Shown: piece after piece, positions 34,985 to 44,354 of the stretch
Position numbering within the stretch: position 1 is the stretch's first letter
How the letters are laid out: every line of letters starts with the position of its first letter
Assembly (NCBI GenBank): GCA_964583765.1
Contig: CAZOWW010000013.1
Location: 6,653 to 70,652 of the forward strand
DNA: 64,000 nt
DNA from: CAZOWW01 sp964583765
GTDB lineage: Bacteria; Actinomycetota; Actinomycetes; Actinomycetales; Kineosporiaceae
Reading direction: 5' to 3'
Made by a program: the position numbers and the translations under genes
The notes under the pieces: generated by a model
Told to the model about the DNA's origin: nothing
The model's input: only the letters and a program-made list of their open reading frames with translations
The model's database searches: none

Positions 34985-35686
34985 GTGGCACGGAACACGA
35001 TGATCGACGGGGAGTTCCGCGACTTCGTCGCGGCCCGGTCGAGCACTCTGCAACGCACGGCCTACCTGCTCACCGGTGATTGGGCGCTGGCCGAGGACCT
35101 GGTCCAGACGACGCTGCTCAAGACCTACCTGCGCTGGCACCGGCTCGCCGACATCGCCGCGGTGGAGCCCTACGCCCGCCGGGTGATGGTCAACACGGCG
35201 ACCAGCTGGTGGCGGCGCAGGTGGCGTGGCGAACGTCCCACCGCCGTCCTGCCCGAGCAGGTACAGGCGGACGCCACGGACCGATGGCTGGAATGCGATC
35301 GCATGTGGGGACTGGTCAGGCGCCTGCCGCCCGGGCAGCGAGCGGTCCTGGTGCTGCGGTACTACGAGGACCTCACCGAGGCGGAGACCGCCCGCCTGCT
35401 CGGCGTCTCGGTCGGCACGGTCAAGCGACAGGCATCCCGGGCGATGGCCACGCTGCGCGGCACGCTCGGTACGGCGGTCCCGGGAGACCGGACGACGTCC
35501 GGAGACGCGACGGCGACATTCGGGAGCGCGACGGCGACTTCCGGGGACGAGACGGCGCGCGGACGGATGACGGACCCCGAGCGGACGAGGACGTTCGCGG
35601 GAGCGACGACCCCCGAGCAGACGAAGGCACCCAGCGAACCGATGGCGTCCGACGAACCGATGGCGAAGAAAGGCGGCCCGCAGTGA
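34985..35686 (+). CDS. SigE-family ECF RNA polymerase sigma factor, third locus
   Basis: 233 residues. Sigma-2 (TAYLLTGDWALAEDLVQTTLLKTYLRW), WWRRRWRGERP signature, sigma-4 (LPPGQRAVLVLRYYEDLTEAETARLLGVSVGTVKRQASRAMATLR). Clearly paralogous to the 12-15 kb copies but diverged, and extended by a disordered C-terminal tail of about 65 residues (Thr/Glu/Pro-rich, from about residue 165) that the others lack. GTG at 34985 follows AAAGGAG. Its stop overlaps the next gene (GTGA). Confidence 0.92.
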   Translation: MARNTMIDGEFRDFVAARSSTLQRTAYLLTGDWALAEDLVQTTLLKTYLRWHRLADIAAVEPYARRVMVNTATSWWRRRWRGERPTAVLPEQVQADATDRWLECDRMWGLVRRLPPGQRAVLVLRYYEDLTEAETARLLGVSVGTVKRQASRAMATLRGTLGTAVPGDRTTSGDATATFGSATATSGDETARGRMTDPERTRTFAGATTPEQTKAPSEPMASDEPMAKKGGPQ

Positions 35687-36909
35687 ACCGGATCGAGGAC
35701 ACCCTCCGTGCCAGTCTTCACGCCCAGGTCGAGCGACCGCCGATGATGCAGGACCTCGCCGAACGGACGATGACCCGGGCCAGGGGCGTCCGACGGCGCC
35801 GCACGGTCGCCGCGGCCGCCACCACCGTCGCTGCTCTGGTCCTCACCGGGGGTGGCTACGGCGTTCTGCAGGGCGACACGCATCGCGGTTCCCCTCCGCC
35901 GCCGGCCACCCGATCCTCCGCCCCGGAGCCGAGTACCCCGACGACCGCCTCGACCGGCCAGGGGCTCTACCCGGACGTCCTCACCGACCCCACGGCCGAC
36001 GGCAGTTGGCGCAGCCTTCGGACGGCCGACGGCCGCGTCCTGTCGCTGGGCGGCGTCTCCGGCAGGATCGAGAACGCGTACCAGGCCCACGATGGCTGGC
36101 TGTTGGTGGCCACGATCACACCTTTTGGGTCGGATGCCCTGGACAGCAGAGCCCTGTGGCTGCTGACCCCGGACGGGGCTGTTCATGTGCTGATCGAGCA
36201 TGCCGACGGCGCGCCGGCACTCGCGCCCGGCGGTCTGCGCCTGGCCTGGCGCCAGAACGACCGCCTGTACATCGGGCACCGCACCGGCAGCGTCCTGACC
36301 GTGGACCAGTGGACCCCCGCGCCTGCACGGGGGGAACCGATCGCCTACACCGGCACCGCGGTCGTGCTCGGCTACAGCGAGACCGGCGGTGGCATCGACC
36401 ACCATGACGTCTGGCTGCCCTCCGCCGGGGACTACACCGCCGGCTGGAGCCGCAGCACACAGGTGGAGACCGTGTACCGGCCCGCTCCCGACGGCACGCT
36501 GTACGGCCTGGTCCACGCGAGCGGGGGCGGGAAAGCCTTGTGCCTGGCCCGGCTGGATCCCGCCGCCCATCTGAAGGCCACCGGCACGGCCTGCGGGATG
36601 CCGCTGACGATCGACCCGACCGCGCTCGTCTCCCCCGACGGACGCTGGCTGGCCGCGCAGGCTCTGGAACCGGGATCGACTCTCGAGGTTGCCATGATCG
36701 ATCTGGCCGAGGTCTTCGACCACCCGAAGCTGAAGATCCGAGCGGTCCTGGCGGACTCCTCGCCCGCGGACTGGCTCGACAACCGGACTGTCGTGATCTC
36801 GGGCGACACCGCGGGAGACAGCCGCCTCACCTGGTCCGACCACGCGCCGCTCCGGGTCATCGGCCTTCCCGCCTACGCGGAACACCAGGTGGCGATGAAT
36901 CTGGGCTGA
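35683..36909 (+). CDS. Membrane-anchored putative anti-sigma/sensor protein, third locus
   Basis: 408 residues: a cytosolic tail of about 38 residues ending in VRRRRT, one membrane helix (about 40-62), a Pro/Thr/Ser linker, then an extracytoplasmic WD/propeller-like region (GSWRSLRTADGRVLSL, ALAPGGLRLAWRQNDRLYIG, LVSPDGRWLAAQ). Same layout as the 12-17 kb partners but without the DUF4232 domain. No zinc-type anti-sigma motif. Coupled to the sigma gene by GTGA. Confidence 0.82.
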   Translation: MNRIEDTLRASLHAQVERPPMMQDLAERTMTRARGVRRRRTVAAAATTVAALVLTGGGYGVLQGDTHRGSPPPPATRSSAPEPSTPTTASTGQGLYPDVLTDPTADGSWRSLRTADGRVLSLGGVSGRIENAYQAHDGWLLVATITPFGSDALDSRALWLLTPDGAVHVLIEHADGAPALAPGGLRLAWRQNDRLYIGHRTGSVLTVDQWTPAPARGEPIAYTGTAVVLGYSETGGGIDHHDVWLPSAGDYTAGWSRSTQVETVYRPAPDGTLYGLVHASGGGKALCLARLDPAAHLKATGTACGMPLTIDPTALVSPDGRWLAAQALEPGSTLEVAMIDLAEVFDHPKLKIRAVLADSSPADWLDNRTVVISGDTAGDSRLTWSDHAPLRVIGLPAYAEHQVAMNLG

Positions 36910-36983
36910 GGGGCGCCGAGGAGGGGACGGGCGCCGGCCGGCCGGGTGAGGTGGGGACGCCTCGGCCAGCCGGCCCCCGCGCC

Positions 36984-37652
36984 TCAGAGCAGGCGCCGGT
37001 CCGCGGCCCAGCGGGTGAGCTCGTGCCGGCTTGACAGCTGCAGCTTGCGCAGGACGGCCGACACGTGGGTCTCCACCGTCTTAACCGAGATGAACAGTTC
37101 CCGCGCGACCTCCTTGTAGGCGTACCCGCGGGCGATCAGCCGCATCACCTCCCGCTCGCGCTGGGAGAGCCGGTCCAGCTCGTCCTCGACCTGGGCCACC
37201 TCCCCGGCCCCGGCTCCGAAGGCGTCCAGGACGAACCCGGCCAGTCGGGGCGAGAAGACGGCGTCCCCGTCGGCGACCGCGCGCACGGCGGTGGCCAGCT
37301 CCTGCCCCGAGATCGACTTGGTCACGTAGCCCCGGGCTCCGGCCCGGATCACCGCGATCACGTCCTCGGCGGCGTCCGACACACTCAGCGCGAGGAAGCG
37401 CACCGGCGGGTCCGCGGCGAGCAGGTGGGCACACCGTTGGAGCACCTCCCGCCCCCCGGGACGCGAGAGTCCGCCGGGCAGGTGCACGTCCAGGAGCACG
37501 ACGTCCGGGCGCGTCCGTTCCACCACCGCCACCGCCTCGGGGACGTCGCCCGCCTCGCCGACCACCTCGATGCCGGTGTCGTCGGCCAGTTCGGCCCGCA
37601 CCCCCGTGCGGAACATGCGGTGATCGTCCACGAGCACGATGCGCACGGTCAT
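36984..37652 (-). CDS. NarL/LuxR-family response regulator
   Basis: 222 residues. Receiver domain (IVLVDDHRMFRTGVRAEL, phosphoacceptor Asp in VVLLDVHLPGG, Lys in YVTKSISG), then a LuxR HTH (LSQREREVMRLIARGYAYKEVARELFISVKTVETHVSAVLRKL). Its ATG overlaps the kinase stop (ATGA); the pair forms a two-component system probably responding to envelope stress, given the PspC domain of the kinase. Confidence 0.95.
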   Translation of the reverse strand: MTVRIVLVDDHRMFRTGVRAELADDTGIEVVGEAGDVPEAVAVVERTRPDVVLLDVHLPGGLSRPGGREVLQRCAHLLAADPPVRFLALSVSDAAEDVIAVIRAGARGYVTKSISGQELATAVRAVADGDAVFSPRLAGFVLDAFGAGAGEVAQVEDELDRLSQREREVMRLIARGYAYKEVARELFISVKTVETHVSAVLRKLQLSSRHELTRWAADRRLL

Positions 37653-39370
37653 CCCGATCCCTTCTCGCCCCGATCCGGAAGTTCCACGGAGACCTCCGTG
37701 CCCTCTCCCGGACTGCTGCGTACCCGCGCCCGCCCGCCGTAGCGCCGCACCCTCGCAATGATCGACTCACTGATCCCGTGCCGGTCCGCCGGCACGGCAT
37801 CGGGATCGAATCCCACGCCGCGGTCGCGGACGAAGGCCTCGACCCCGGTCGGGCCGCACTCCAGGTACACCTGTACGGGAGCCCCGGCGTGCCGGGCGGC
37901 GTTGAGCACCGCCTCGCGCAGAGCCGCCACCAGGGCGACCCCTCGCTCGTCGAGGGTCCGGTCGCCGACCGTGACCACCTCGACGACCACCCCGTGCAAC
38001 TCCTCGACCTCGGCGGCGGCCGCGGTCACCGCTGCGGCGAGGGAGGACTCCTCGGCCACGGGACGCGCATACAGCCAGCCACGCAGGTCGCGCTCCTGGG
38101 CCCGGGCCAGGCGCGCCACCTCCACCGGGTCGGCACTGCGGCGCTGGATCAGGGCGAGCGTCTGCAGGACCGAGTCGTGCAGGTGTGCGGCGATCTCCGC
38201 CCGCTCCGCCTCCCGGGCCCGAGCCTCCCGCTCGGAGTCCAGCGAGCGCCACAGTCGCACCAGCCAGGGAGCGAGCACGATCGTCCCGCCGCAGAGCACC
38301 GCGGCCACGGCCAGGAGCACGCGTCCCACGGTCACCACGCCGGTGTCCCGCAGGGCGAACAGCAGTGCTCCGGAGATCACCAACGCCAGCCCTCCGACCA
38401 GCCGGATCCCGGCGGCCCGGGCCCCCGCCCGGCGGTTCGGACCACGCCGGCGATCCACCTCGTCGAGCTGGGTGAGCGCCAGGCCGGTCCCGGCCAGCAC
38501 CACGGCGGCCGGGATCACGAGACCGGGCGAGGGAGTGCCACTGACCCGCAGGAGGAGCACGTACAGTCCTGCGCCCACGAGCAGCAGTCCGACGAGCACG
38601 TCCCGCCGTCCCCGGGCACCGGGGCGCTCCTGGTCCAGGTCCCCGTCCCGGGTCCCGGACGGTCCGGCCGGCGACCAGGGTCCCGGCCCCCGTCCGGAGG
38701 CCCCGGCCGACGCCAGGGTCGGGACGACGTCCATGCCCGGGTGAAGGGGATCGCCGACGTCCCTGCCGATGGCCGCGGTCCTCCCGAGGAGATCCGCGGC
38801 GGCGGGGACCGGTCCCGGCGGGGCGCCCGACCCCGCCCTCGCGCGGTCCGCCGCTGCGCCCAGGGCGCTCGTTGCTCCCGAGGTGTCTGCTCCTGCACCC
38901 TGGGCTCCTGCGCCAGGGATACCTGCCCCGGGGACGACGCCGGTGCCGTCCGCCCTGCCCAGCGCGGCCACCGGTCCGGGCCCCATCGTGGTCGGGAACC
39001 CCAAGGAGTTCCCCGGAGCTGAGGTGGCGGACGGCGGCAAGCCGACGGGCGGCAATCCGGACGGCGGCAGGGGATCAGGCGTTTCCGAACAGGTGGGGAC
39101 GAAGGCCCAGAGCCAGACGTAGGCCGCTGCTCCCGCACCGGCGAACATGGCCAACAACGCCAGTCCCACGCGCACGGCGGCCACCGGGAGCCCGAGGTGC
39201 CGGGCCACGCCCACAGCGACCCCCGCCAACATCCGTCCCTGCTCCGGTCTGCACAGGGCGGGTCGCGGTGGCGCGATCCGGAGTACAGGCGGGCGGGCCC
39301 AGGGCGGCGCGGCGCCACGCAGCCGTGCGTCGAGGGACTCACGCGCGGGAGCGCCGGTACGGTCAGGCAC
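37649..39370 (-). CDS. Sensor histidine kinase with N-terminal PspC domain
   Basis: 573 residues. PspC domain (about 35-92, GRMLAGVAVGVARHLGLPVAAVRV with one membrane hairpin), a long Pro/Gly/Ala-rich low-complexity insert (about 95-240), further membrane helices (about 250-360), then HisKA_3 (AAHLHDSVLQTLALIQRR) and HATPase_c (AVLNAARHAG, DRGVGFDPDAV). GTG at 39370. Divergent from the PspC-domain membrane protein gene, a layout seen in actinobacterial PspC systems. Confidence 0.93.
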   Translation of the reverse strand: MPDRTGAPARESLDARLRGAAPPWARPPVLRIAPPRPALCRPEQGRMLAGVAVGVARHLGLPVAAVRVGLALLAMFAGAGAAAYVWLWAFVPTCSETPDPLPPSGLPPVGLPPSATSAPGNSLGFPTTMGPGPVAALGRADGTGVVPGAGIPGAGAQGAGADTSGATSALGAAADRARAGSGAPPGPVPAAADLLGRTAAIGRDVGDPLHPGMDVVPTLASAGASGRGPGPWSPAGPSGTRDGDLDQERPGARGRRDVLVGLLLVGAGLYVLLLRVSGTPSPGLVIPAAVVLAGTGLALTQLDEVDRRRGPNRRAGARAAGIRLVGGLALVISGALLFALRDTGVVTVGRVLLAVAAVLCGGTIVLAPWLVRLWRSLDSEREARAREAERAEIAAHLHDSVLQTLALIQRRSADPVEVARLARAQERDLRGWLYARPVAEESSLAAAVTAAAAEVEELHGVVVEVVTVGDRTLDERGVALVAALREAVLNAARHAGAPVQVYLECGPTGVEAFVRDRGVGFDPDAVPADRHGISESIIARVRRYGGRARVRSSPGEGTEVSVELPDRGEKGSG

Positions 39371-39523
39371 GCCCCCATGGTCACACGTCCGCCGCCGTCG
39401 CGACTCCGGTGCCGACCCCGACCCGACCGGAGCCCGTCCCCTGGGGGATCCCCGGTGCCGTTCAGGGTGCGCTCAGGGCTCTCCCCGATGGGCATCGCCT
39501 CGTCGCTCCCGGAGGATCAAGGC

Positions 39524-41251
39524 ATGGACGAGAGCACACTCCCGCCGCCCTGGCAGGAGCACGGCAGTACCGACGACGCGGGTGACGACGAGTCCCCTGA
39601 CACCGGCGCCTCGAGCGGCGGCACGACCGACAGCCACCCGACCGACAGCGGGACGACCCCGACGGAGTCCCGCGTCCCCGACCCCCGGCCCACTGGGGCT
39701 GGCCCCGTCAGCGCCCAGTCCACAGGGGCTGGCCCTGCCAGCACCGGTTCCTTCCCGGGCAGCACCGGTTCCTTCCCCGGCCGGGGCGTCCCGCCGGGTC
39801 CGGGGGCCACGGTTCCGCCCACCGCCCCACTGGGTGGCGCAGGCGGCACCACCGGCCCGTTGTCCGACGGATCGGCGCCCTCCGGCACGCCCAACCGGCT
39901 CGCGGACTTCTTCGACCAGTTCCGCCGGCTGGGTCTGGCCCGGCCGACCGAGGGCCGCTGGATCGGGGGGGTCTGCGCGGCCGCGGCTCGTCGATGGGGC
40001 TGGGACCCCGCGCTGGTCCGTGCCGCCGCGGTGGTCGTCACTCTCATCGGCCTCGGTCCGCTGATCTACGGCCTGGCCTGGGCCCTGCTACCCGAGGAGG
40101 ACGGCCGGATCCATCTCGAGCAGGCGATCCACGGCGATGTCACGCTCGGACTGGTCGGCGCGGGAGTGTTCGCGATCTGCGACCTCGGACCGATCGGGTG
40201 GTCCGGCTTCGGCGGCCCGTTCTTCTGGTTCCCGCTCCGCGGGCTCGGCGTACTCATCCTGATCGGCCTCGTCCTGTGGTGGATCTTCGGCGGTCGTCAC
40301 CGTCGGTACGGACTCGGGCCGGGCGGGCGCCCACCCACACCCGGTGGAGGTTGGCACGGCAGGGGCTGGCACGGCGGTGACGGGTGGCAGGGCCCGGGCG
40401 CCCCGTCCGGTCAGTGGCAGGGCCCGGGCGCCCCGTCCGGGCAGTGGCAGGGCCCGGACACCGGGGGGTGGCGACCGACAGCTGGAGGGGACGGTCGCCC
40501 CACCCCGGGCGCGCCGGTGACCGGCGACCCGGCCATGCGGTACCGCGAACAGGTGCGGGTGGCCCGGGAACGGGAGCTCCGGGCCCGGGCCTACCGCCGC
40601 GAGCAGCAGCGCCGCTATCGGCGCCGGGCCTCCCACGCGCTCACCCTCACCACCCTGGGCCTGGCGCTCGTGTCAGCCTCGATCGCAGGCCTGTGGTACG
40701 ACGCCCACAGCTCCGGCGGCTCCCTGCACACGGTGGTCCTGGCCACCGCACTGGCCACCGTGGCCTTCGGGATCGTGGTCGCCGGCATTGCCGGACGCCG
40801 CAGCGGCGGCCTCGCGCCGATCAGCGTGCTCCTCGCCCTGGGCCTGGTCACCTCGTTCAGCGTGGGTGACCGCACCTGGCACCCGGCTCCAGGGGTGACG
40901 TCTCCCCGCTTCGAACTGGCCGCCGGTGAGGCCGTCCTCGACCTGGACCGGTACGCGGCGGTCCGGCCCGGCACACCGTCCTCCGAGATCCATGTCTCGA
41001 TCGGTGCAGGAAGGCTGTCCATCCGGGTACCCGCAGGACTCACCGTGCAGATCCACGCCGACCTCGGGGCAGGTCGTCTCGAGAGCCGTACGGCCCTCGG
41101 GGCCGATCGGATCTCGCTCAGCTCCGGAGGTGGGCTCAGCCGTGATCTCGTGGTCGGTCCTGCCATGGTCCCCGCCGTGACCGTCGACGCGGAACTCGGC
41201 GTGGGTTCCCTGGACATCGTCGGTTCCCCCGTACAGGCAGGTGTGCGATGA
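39524..41251 (+). CDS. PspC-domain membrane protein
   Basis: 575 residues. Disordered N-terminus (1-125, Ser/Thr/Pro/Gly, with SFPGSTG repeats), PspC domain (about 144-192, GRWIGGVCAAAARRWGWDPALVRAA), three or more further membrane helices, a Gly/Trp/Gln-rich cytosolic loop with two GPGAPSGQWQ repeats, a basic coiled stretch (about 345-370), helices around 375-450, and a beta-rich C-terminal region (LDLDRYAAV ... GSLDIVGSP) resembling LiaF/PspC toast-rack-type domains. GGAGGATCAAGGC precedes the ATG. Coupled to the next gene (ATGA) and divergent from the PspC kinase. Confidence 0.87.
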   Translation: MDESTLPPPWQEHGSTDDAGDDESPDTGASSGGTTDSHPTDSGTTPTESRVPDPRPTGAGPVSAQSTGAGPASTGSFPGSTGSFPGRGVPPGPGATVPPTAPLGGAGGTTGPLSDGSAPSGTPNRLADFFDQFRRLGLARPTEGRWIGGVCAAAARRWGWDPALVRAAAVVVTLIGLGPLIYGLAWALLPEEDGRIHLEQAIHGDVTLGLVGAGVFAICDLGPIGWSGFGGPFFWFPLRGLGVLILIGLVLWWIFGGRHRRYGLGPGGRPPTPGGGWHGRGWHGGDGWQGPGAPSGQWQGPGAPSGQWQGPDTGGWRPTAGGDGRPTPGAPVTGDPAMRYREQVRVARERELRARAYRREQQRRYRRRASHALTLTTLGLALVSASIAGLWYDAHSSGGSLHTVVLATALATVAFGIVVAGIAGRRSGGLAPISVLLALGLVTSFSVGDRTWHPAPGVTSPRFELAAGEAVLDLDRYAAVRPGTPSSEIHVSIGAGRLSIRVPAGLTVQIHADLGAGRLESRTALGADRISLSSGGGLSRDLVVGPAMVPAVTVDAELGVGSLDIVGSPVQAGVR

Positions 41252-41808
41252 GTCTCTCCGACGAGCGGTACCCCGGTGCCGAGCCCGACCCGGGTGCCAC
41301 GCGCCCCCTGTCCGGCAGCACGCCAGAACCGGGCACCGGGAGCACACCCGGCAGCACGTCCGAGCCGGGCACGGGCAGCACGACGACCGAGCCCGGCGCC
41401 ACGGCTCCCGGCGAGCGACCGGGCGCACCGGGCGCACCGGGCGCACCGACGACCGAGTACCCCGCCGTGCCCCCCGGCGAGGCACCGGGGTCCCCGGGCG
41501 GCGTCCCGTGGACCCCGGGCGGGACTCCCGGACACACCGGCGACCCGGGGCCCGGCTACGGGAACGACCCGGCGGACTGGCCGCAGCCGGGTTGGCGGGG
41601 GCCACGGCTGCGGACCGTGGTCTGGGGGCTGGCCATGCTCGCCATCGCCGCCTCGAGCCTCGTCGCCTCACTCACGGACACGCATGTGGACGGCGCCAAG
41701 GTGGGCGTGGCGATCGTCCTTCTCGCCGGCGTCCTGCTCGTCACGGGGGGCACCGCGGCCGCCGTCCGCGAGGCACGGGCGTCCCGACGTCCCCACCCAC
41801 GGCGCTGA
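41248..41808 (+). CDS. Small two-helix membrane protein of the PspC locus
   Basis: 186 residues. Residues 1-125 are low complexity (Pro/Gly/Thr, with GAPGAPGAP and PGTGST repeats); two membrane helices follow (about 128-144 and 153-171), with a short basic C-terminus. ATG overlaps the stop of the PspC protein. No family recognised; partner of the PspC protein by context. Confidence 0.8.
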   Translation: MSLSDERYPGAEPDPGATRPLSGSTPEPGTGSTPGSTSEPGTGSTTTEPGATAPGERPGAPGAPGAPTTEYPAVPPGEAPGSPGGVPWTPGGTPGHTGDPGPGYGNDPADWPQPGWRGPRLRTVVWGLAMLAIAASSLVASLTDTHVDGAKVGVAIVLLAGVLLVTGGTAAAVREARASRRPHPRR

Positions 41809-42158
41809 CCCGACCCCCGTTCCGAACAGGGCGCCGACCTCGTCCGACCCAGGCCGGGACCCCGCCAGATCATGATCGACTTGTTTCCACGGCCACCCCG
41901 GACTCGGCCACTCGGGGTGGCCGTTGGGCTGTCCGGGTGAGTCCGGTCAGGTCAGCGGCGTCACGGCCCGATCCAGGACAGCACGTGATCGGCCTCGGTG
42001 GGGCACCTGTCCCGCGCCCGGAACGGCCTGCACCCCCGGGCGGGTGAATGTGGGACCACCCGTTCGGTGCACAGGATGTTCCTCAAGTCCTCTCGCAGCG
42101 CCACCGACCACAGGATTGCCGGCCAAGCCCGGCACCTCGTCGGCCCGTGGGAGTGCAC
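41809..42158. other. Intergenic region between the PspC locus and the conservon
   Basis: 350 bp with the terminator at 41889-41924 and, downstream, the promoter/leader of cvnA, whose elements I cannot place with confidence. An open frame extends cvnA upstream to 42048, but it lacks a Shine-Dalgarno and conserved sequence. Confidence 0.5.
41889..41924 (+). terminator. Terminator after the PspC operon
   Basis: ACGGCCACCCCG / CGGGGTGGCCGT perfect 12-bp arms, 12-base loop, followed by TGGGCTGT. Confidence 0.75.
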
Positions 42159-44315
42159 ATGCTCCGCAACCTCACCATCCGCGCCAGGCTGTCCTTGATG
42201 GCCGCAGCGCCCGCCGTACTGATCGCACTCGTGGCCGGCATGGCGTTCATGGTCGTGCAACAGATCGCCATCAACGGTCCCGCCTATCGCGAGATCTCGC
42301 AGACGCAATCCCTGACCGCGGACGTGACCCCGTCCTCGGCCTCTCTGGACTCCTACGTGATGCTCGTCCACACCTTCATCACGGCGAAGCACCTGGAGGA
42401 CTACAACAGCGAACTCCAGGCCCTGAACGACTGGCAGGCCAAGTTCGAGGCGCGTCACAAGTACTGGGACAAGCACCTCAAGGACCCGGACATGCGACAG
42501 CTCCTGCTCGTCGACGCGTACCAGCCCGCCGAGCAGTACTTCACCATGCTCCACAAGCAGGTCGCGCCGATCGTCTACCGGCCCGAGAACGGGAACGTCA
42601 CCAACACGGAGGCGTTGACCTGGACCGAGGGCCCGATGGCGAGCCTCTACCAGGACCACCTGAAGGCGATGAACAAGGTCGCCGACCTGGCCGAGAAGGC
42701 CAGGGCCGCGAAGGAGTCCCAGGCCTCCAGCAGCGAGCGGATGGACGCCTGGCTCCTCGTTCTCGGGTTCGTGCTCATGCTGGCCCTCACCGCCTTCCTC
42801 GGTGTGTCGACCCAGCGTTCGATCACCCGGCGCATCGCCCGCCTGCAGCGCGTCGCCACCGACGACCTCCCGGGCATGCTGTACGAGGTCGAGAAGGCCA
42901 CCAAGGCCGGGGATCCGATCCCCGACTTCGAGCCTCTGGCCTTCGACAACCAGGACGAGCTGTCCGAGGCGGCCGAGTCGTTCAACGCCGTCATCCAGAC
43001 CGCTGTCGAGCTGGCCGGTCAACAGGCCGTGCTTCGCCGGTCGACGTCCGAGATGTTCGTCAACCTGGGCCGGCGCCAGCACAAGCTGCTGTCCCGGACG
43101 CTGTCCTACATCACCGAACTGGAGCGCGGAGAGCGCAACCCCTCGACCCTGCAGAACCTGTTCAAGATCGACCACCTGGCGACCCGCATGCGCCGTCACG
43201 CGGAGAGCCTGCTGGTGCTCGCCGGTTCGGCACCGTTGCGTACCTGGTCGCGGCCGATCCCGATCGGCGACGTGGTCCGGGCTGCACTCTCCGAGATCGA
43301 GTCCTATGCCCGCGTGGACGTCGAACAGCTGCCCGGCGCCTCGGTCAAGGGCGGCGCCGTGTCCGACATCGCGCACATGCTGGCCGAGTTGCTGGAGAAC
43401 GCGACGACCTTCTCGCCGCCGACCAGCCGCGTGCGCGTCATCGGCCGCAACAACGCCGACGGCTACATCCTCGTGGTGATCGATGAGGGCATCGGCATGG
43501 AGGCCGGCGACCTGGTCCAGGCGAACGAGCGCATCAACTCGTCCGCAGGCCTGGACACCTCCCGCATGCTCGGCCTCGGCGTGGTCGGACGGCTCGCCGC
43601 CCGGCACGGCATCCGGGTCGGCCTCTTCGACTCCCCCACCGGGGGCATCGTCGCCAAGATCGCCCTGCCGGGTTCGCTGCTCGAATCGCAGGACGCACCC
43701 ACCGGTCAGACGAACACCGGGGCACCCGCGCTGACCAAACCGACCGTGATCCGCCCGACCGTGGCCCAGTCCGGCTCGGGCAGTGGGCTGGCCTCCCGCA
43801 CCCCGGCAGGTGCACTCCCGGCCCCGGCCGCCGATCCGGCGCCCGCGACCGAGGACGCCCCAGCCCCAGCCCCGGCACCGGCACCGGCACCGGCACCGCA
43901 GCCTCCGCAGGCCCCGCGCACCCCTGTGTTCACCCAACCCGCCGCACGGCGCCGGCCCGCGCCGGAGAGGCCTGCGGCGCCCGCGCCGCAGCCCCCGGCC
44001 GAGAACGCGCCGGCCCCCGGTGGGGTGCACGCTGTCGGACGGGCGGGCGGACCGCTCGGCGCCGTCCCGGGACAGACCCGGCACTCCGGAGGCCCGACGA
44101 CCCCGGCGACCAGCTCGATGCCGGGCGCCCCGATCGCGAGTCCGGTCCCGCCGCCCACCAACAGCGGCCTGCGCCGCCGGGTGCGGGGGGCACAGCTGCC
44201 GGACACCGGGGCCGAGGCCCCGACGGCACCTCCGCCGGACCGCACCGCCGAGAGCGTGCGCTCGGCCCTGGCGAACTTCACCGCAGGACGCCGCTCCGCC
44301 CACCGGGACCGCTGA
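42159..44315 (+). CDS. cvnA: CvnA-type nitrate/nitrite-sensor-like histidine kinase of a conservon
   Basis: 718 residues. Membrane helix 1 (about 12-34), an extracytoplasmic four-helix NIT-like sensory region (35-196), helix 2 (about 198-216), linker, then a kinase-like core with QHKLLSRTL (His308 region), N-box ELLENATTFSPP (about 409), DEGIGM (442) and LGLGVVGRLAARHGI, and a Pro/Ala-rich disordered tail of about 200 residues. This is the CvnA form, a membrane component that works with roadblock and GTPase partners rather than with a response regulator. Start ATG at 42159 has GGGAG five bases upstream. First gene of cvnABCD. Confidence 0.94.
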   Translation: MLRNLTIRARLSLMAAAPAVLIALVAGMAFMVVQQIAINGPAYREISQTQSLTADVTPSSASLDSYVMLVHTFITAKHLEDYNSELQALNDWQAKFEARHKYWDKHLKDPDMRQLLLVDAYQPAEQYFTMLHKQVAPIVYRPENGNVTNTEALTWTEGPMASLYQDHLKAMNKVADLAEKARAAKESQASSSERMDAWLLVLGFVLMLALTAFLGVSTQRSITRRIARLQRVATDDLPGMLYEVEKATKAGDPIPDFEPLAFDNQDELSEAAESFNAVIQTAVELAGQQAVLRRSTSEMFVNLGRRQHKLLSRTLSYITELERGERNPSTLQNLFKIDHLATRMRRHAESLLVLAGSAPLRTWSRPIPIGDVVRAALSEIESYARVDVEQLPGASVKGGAVSDIAHMLAELLENATTFSPPTSRVRVIGRNNADGYILVVIDEGIGMEAGDLVQANERINSSAGLDTSRMLGLGVVGRLAARHGIRVGLFDSPTGGIVAKIALPGSLLESQDAPTGQTNTGAPALTKPTVIRPTVAQSGSGSGLASRTPAGALPAPAADPAPATEDAPAPAPAPAPAPAPQPPQAPRTPVFTQPAARRRPAPERPAAPAPQPPAENAPAPGGVHAVGRAGGPLGAVPGQTRHSGGPTTPATSSMPGAPIASPVPPPTNSGLRRRVRGAQLPDTGAEAPTAPPPDRTAESVRSALANFTAGRRSAHRDR

Positions 44316-44354
44316 CCGCGACTGGCCTCCACACGATCGGGAGAAGAAGAGAGC

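Noticed and set aside
42048..42158. Upstream extension of cvnA
   Set aside because: No Shine-Dalgarno, and the membrane-anchor start at 42159 fits CvnA proteins.
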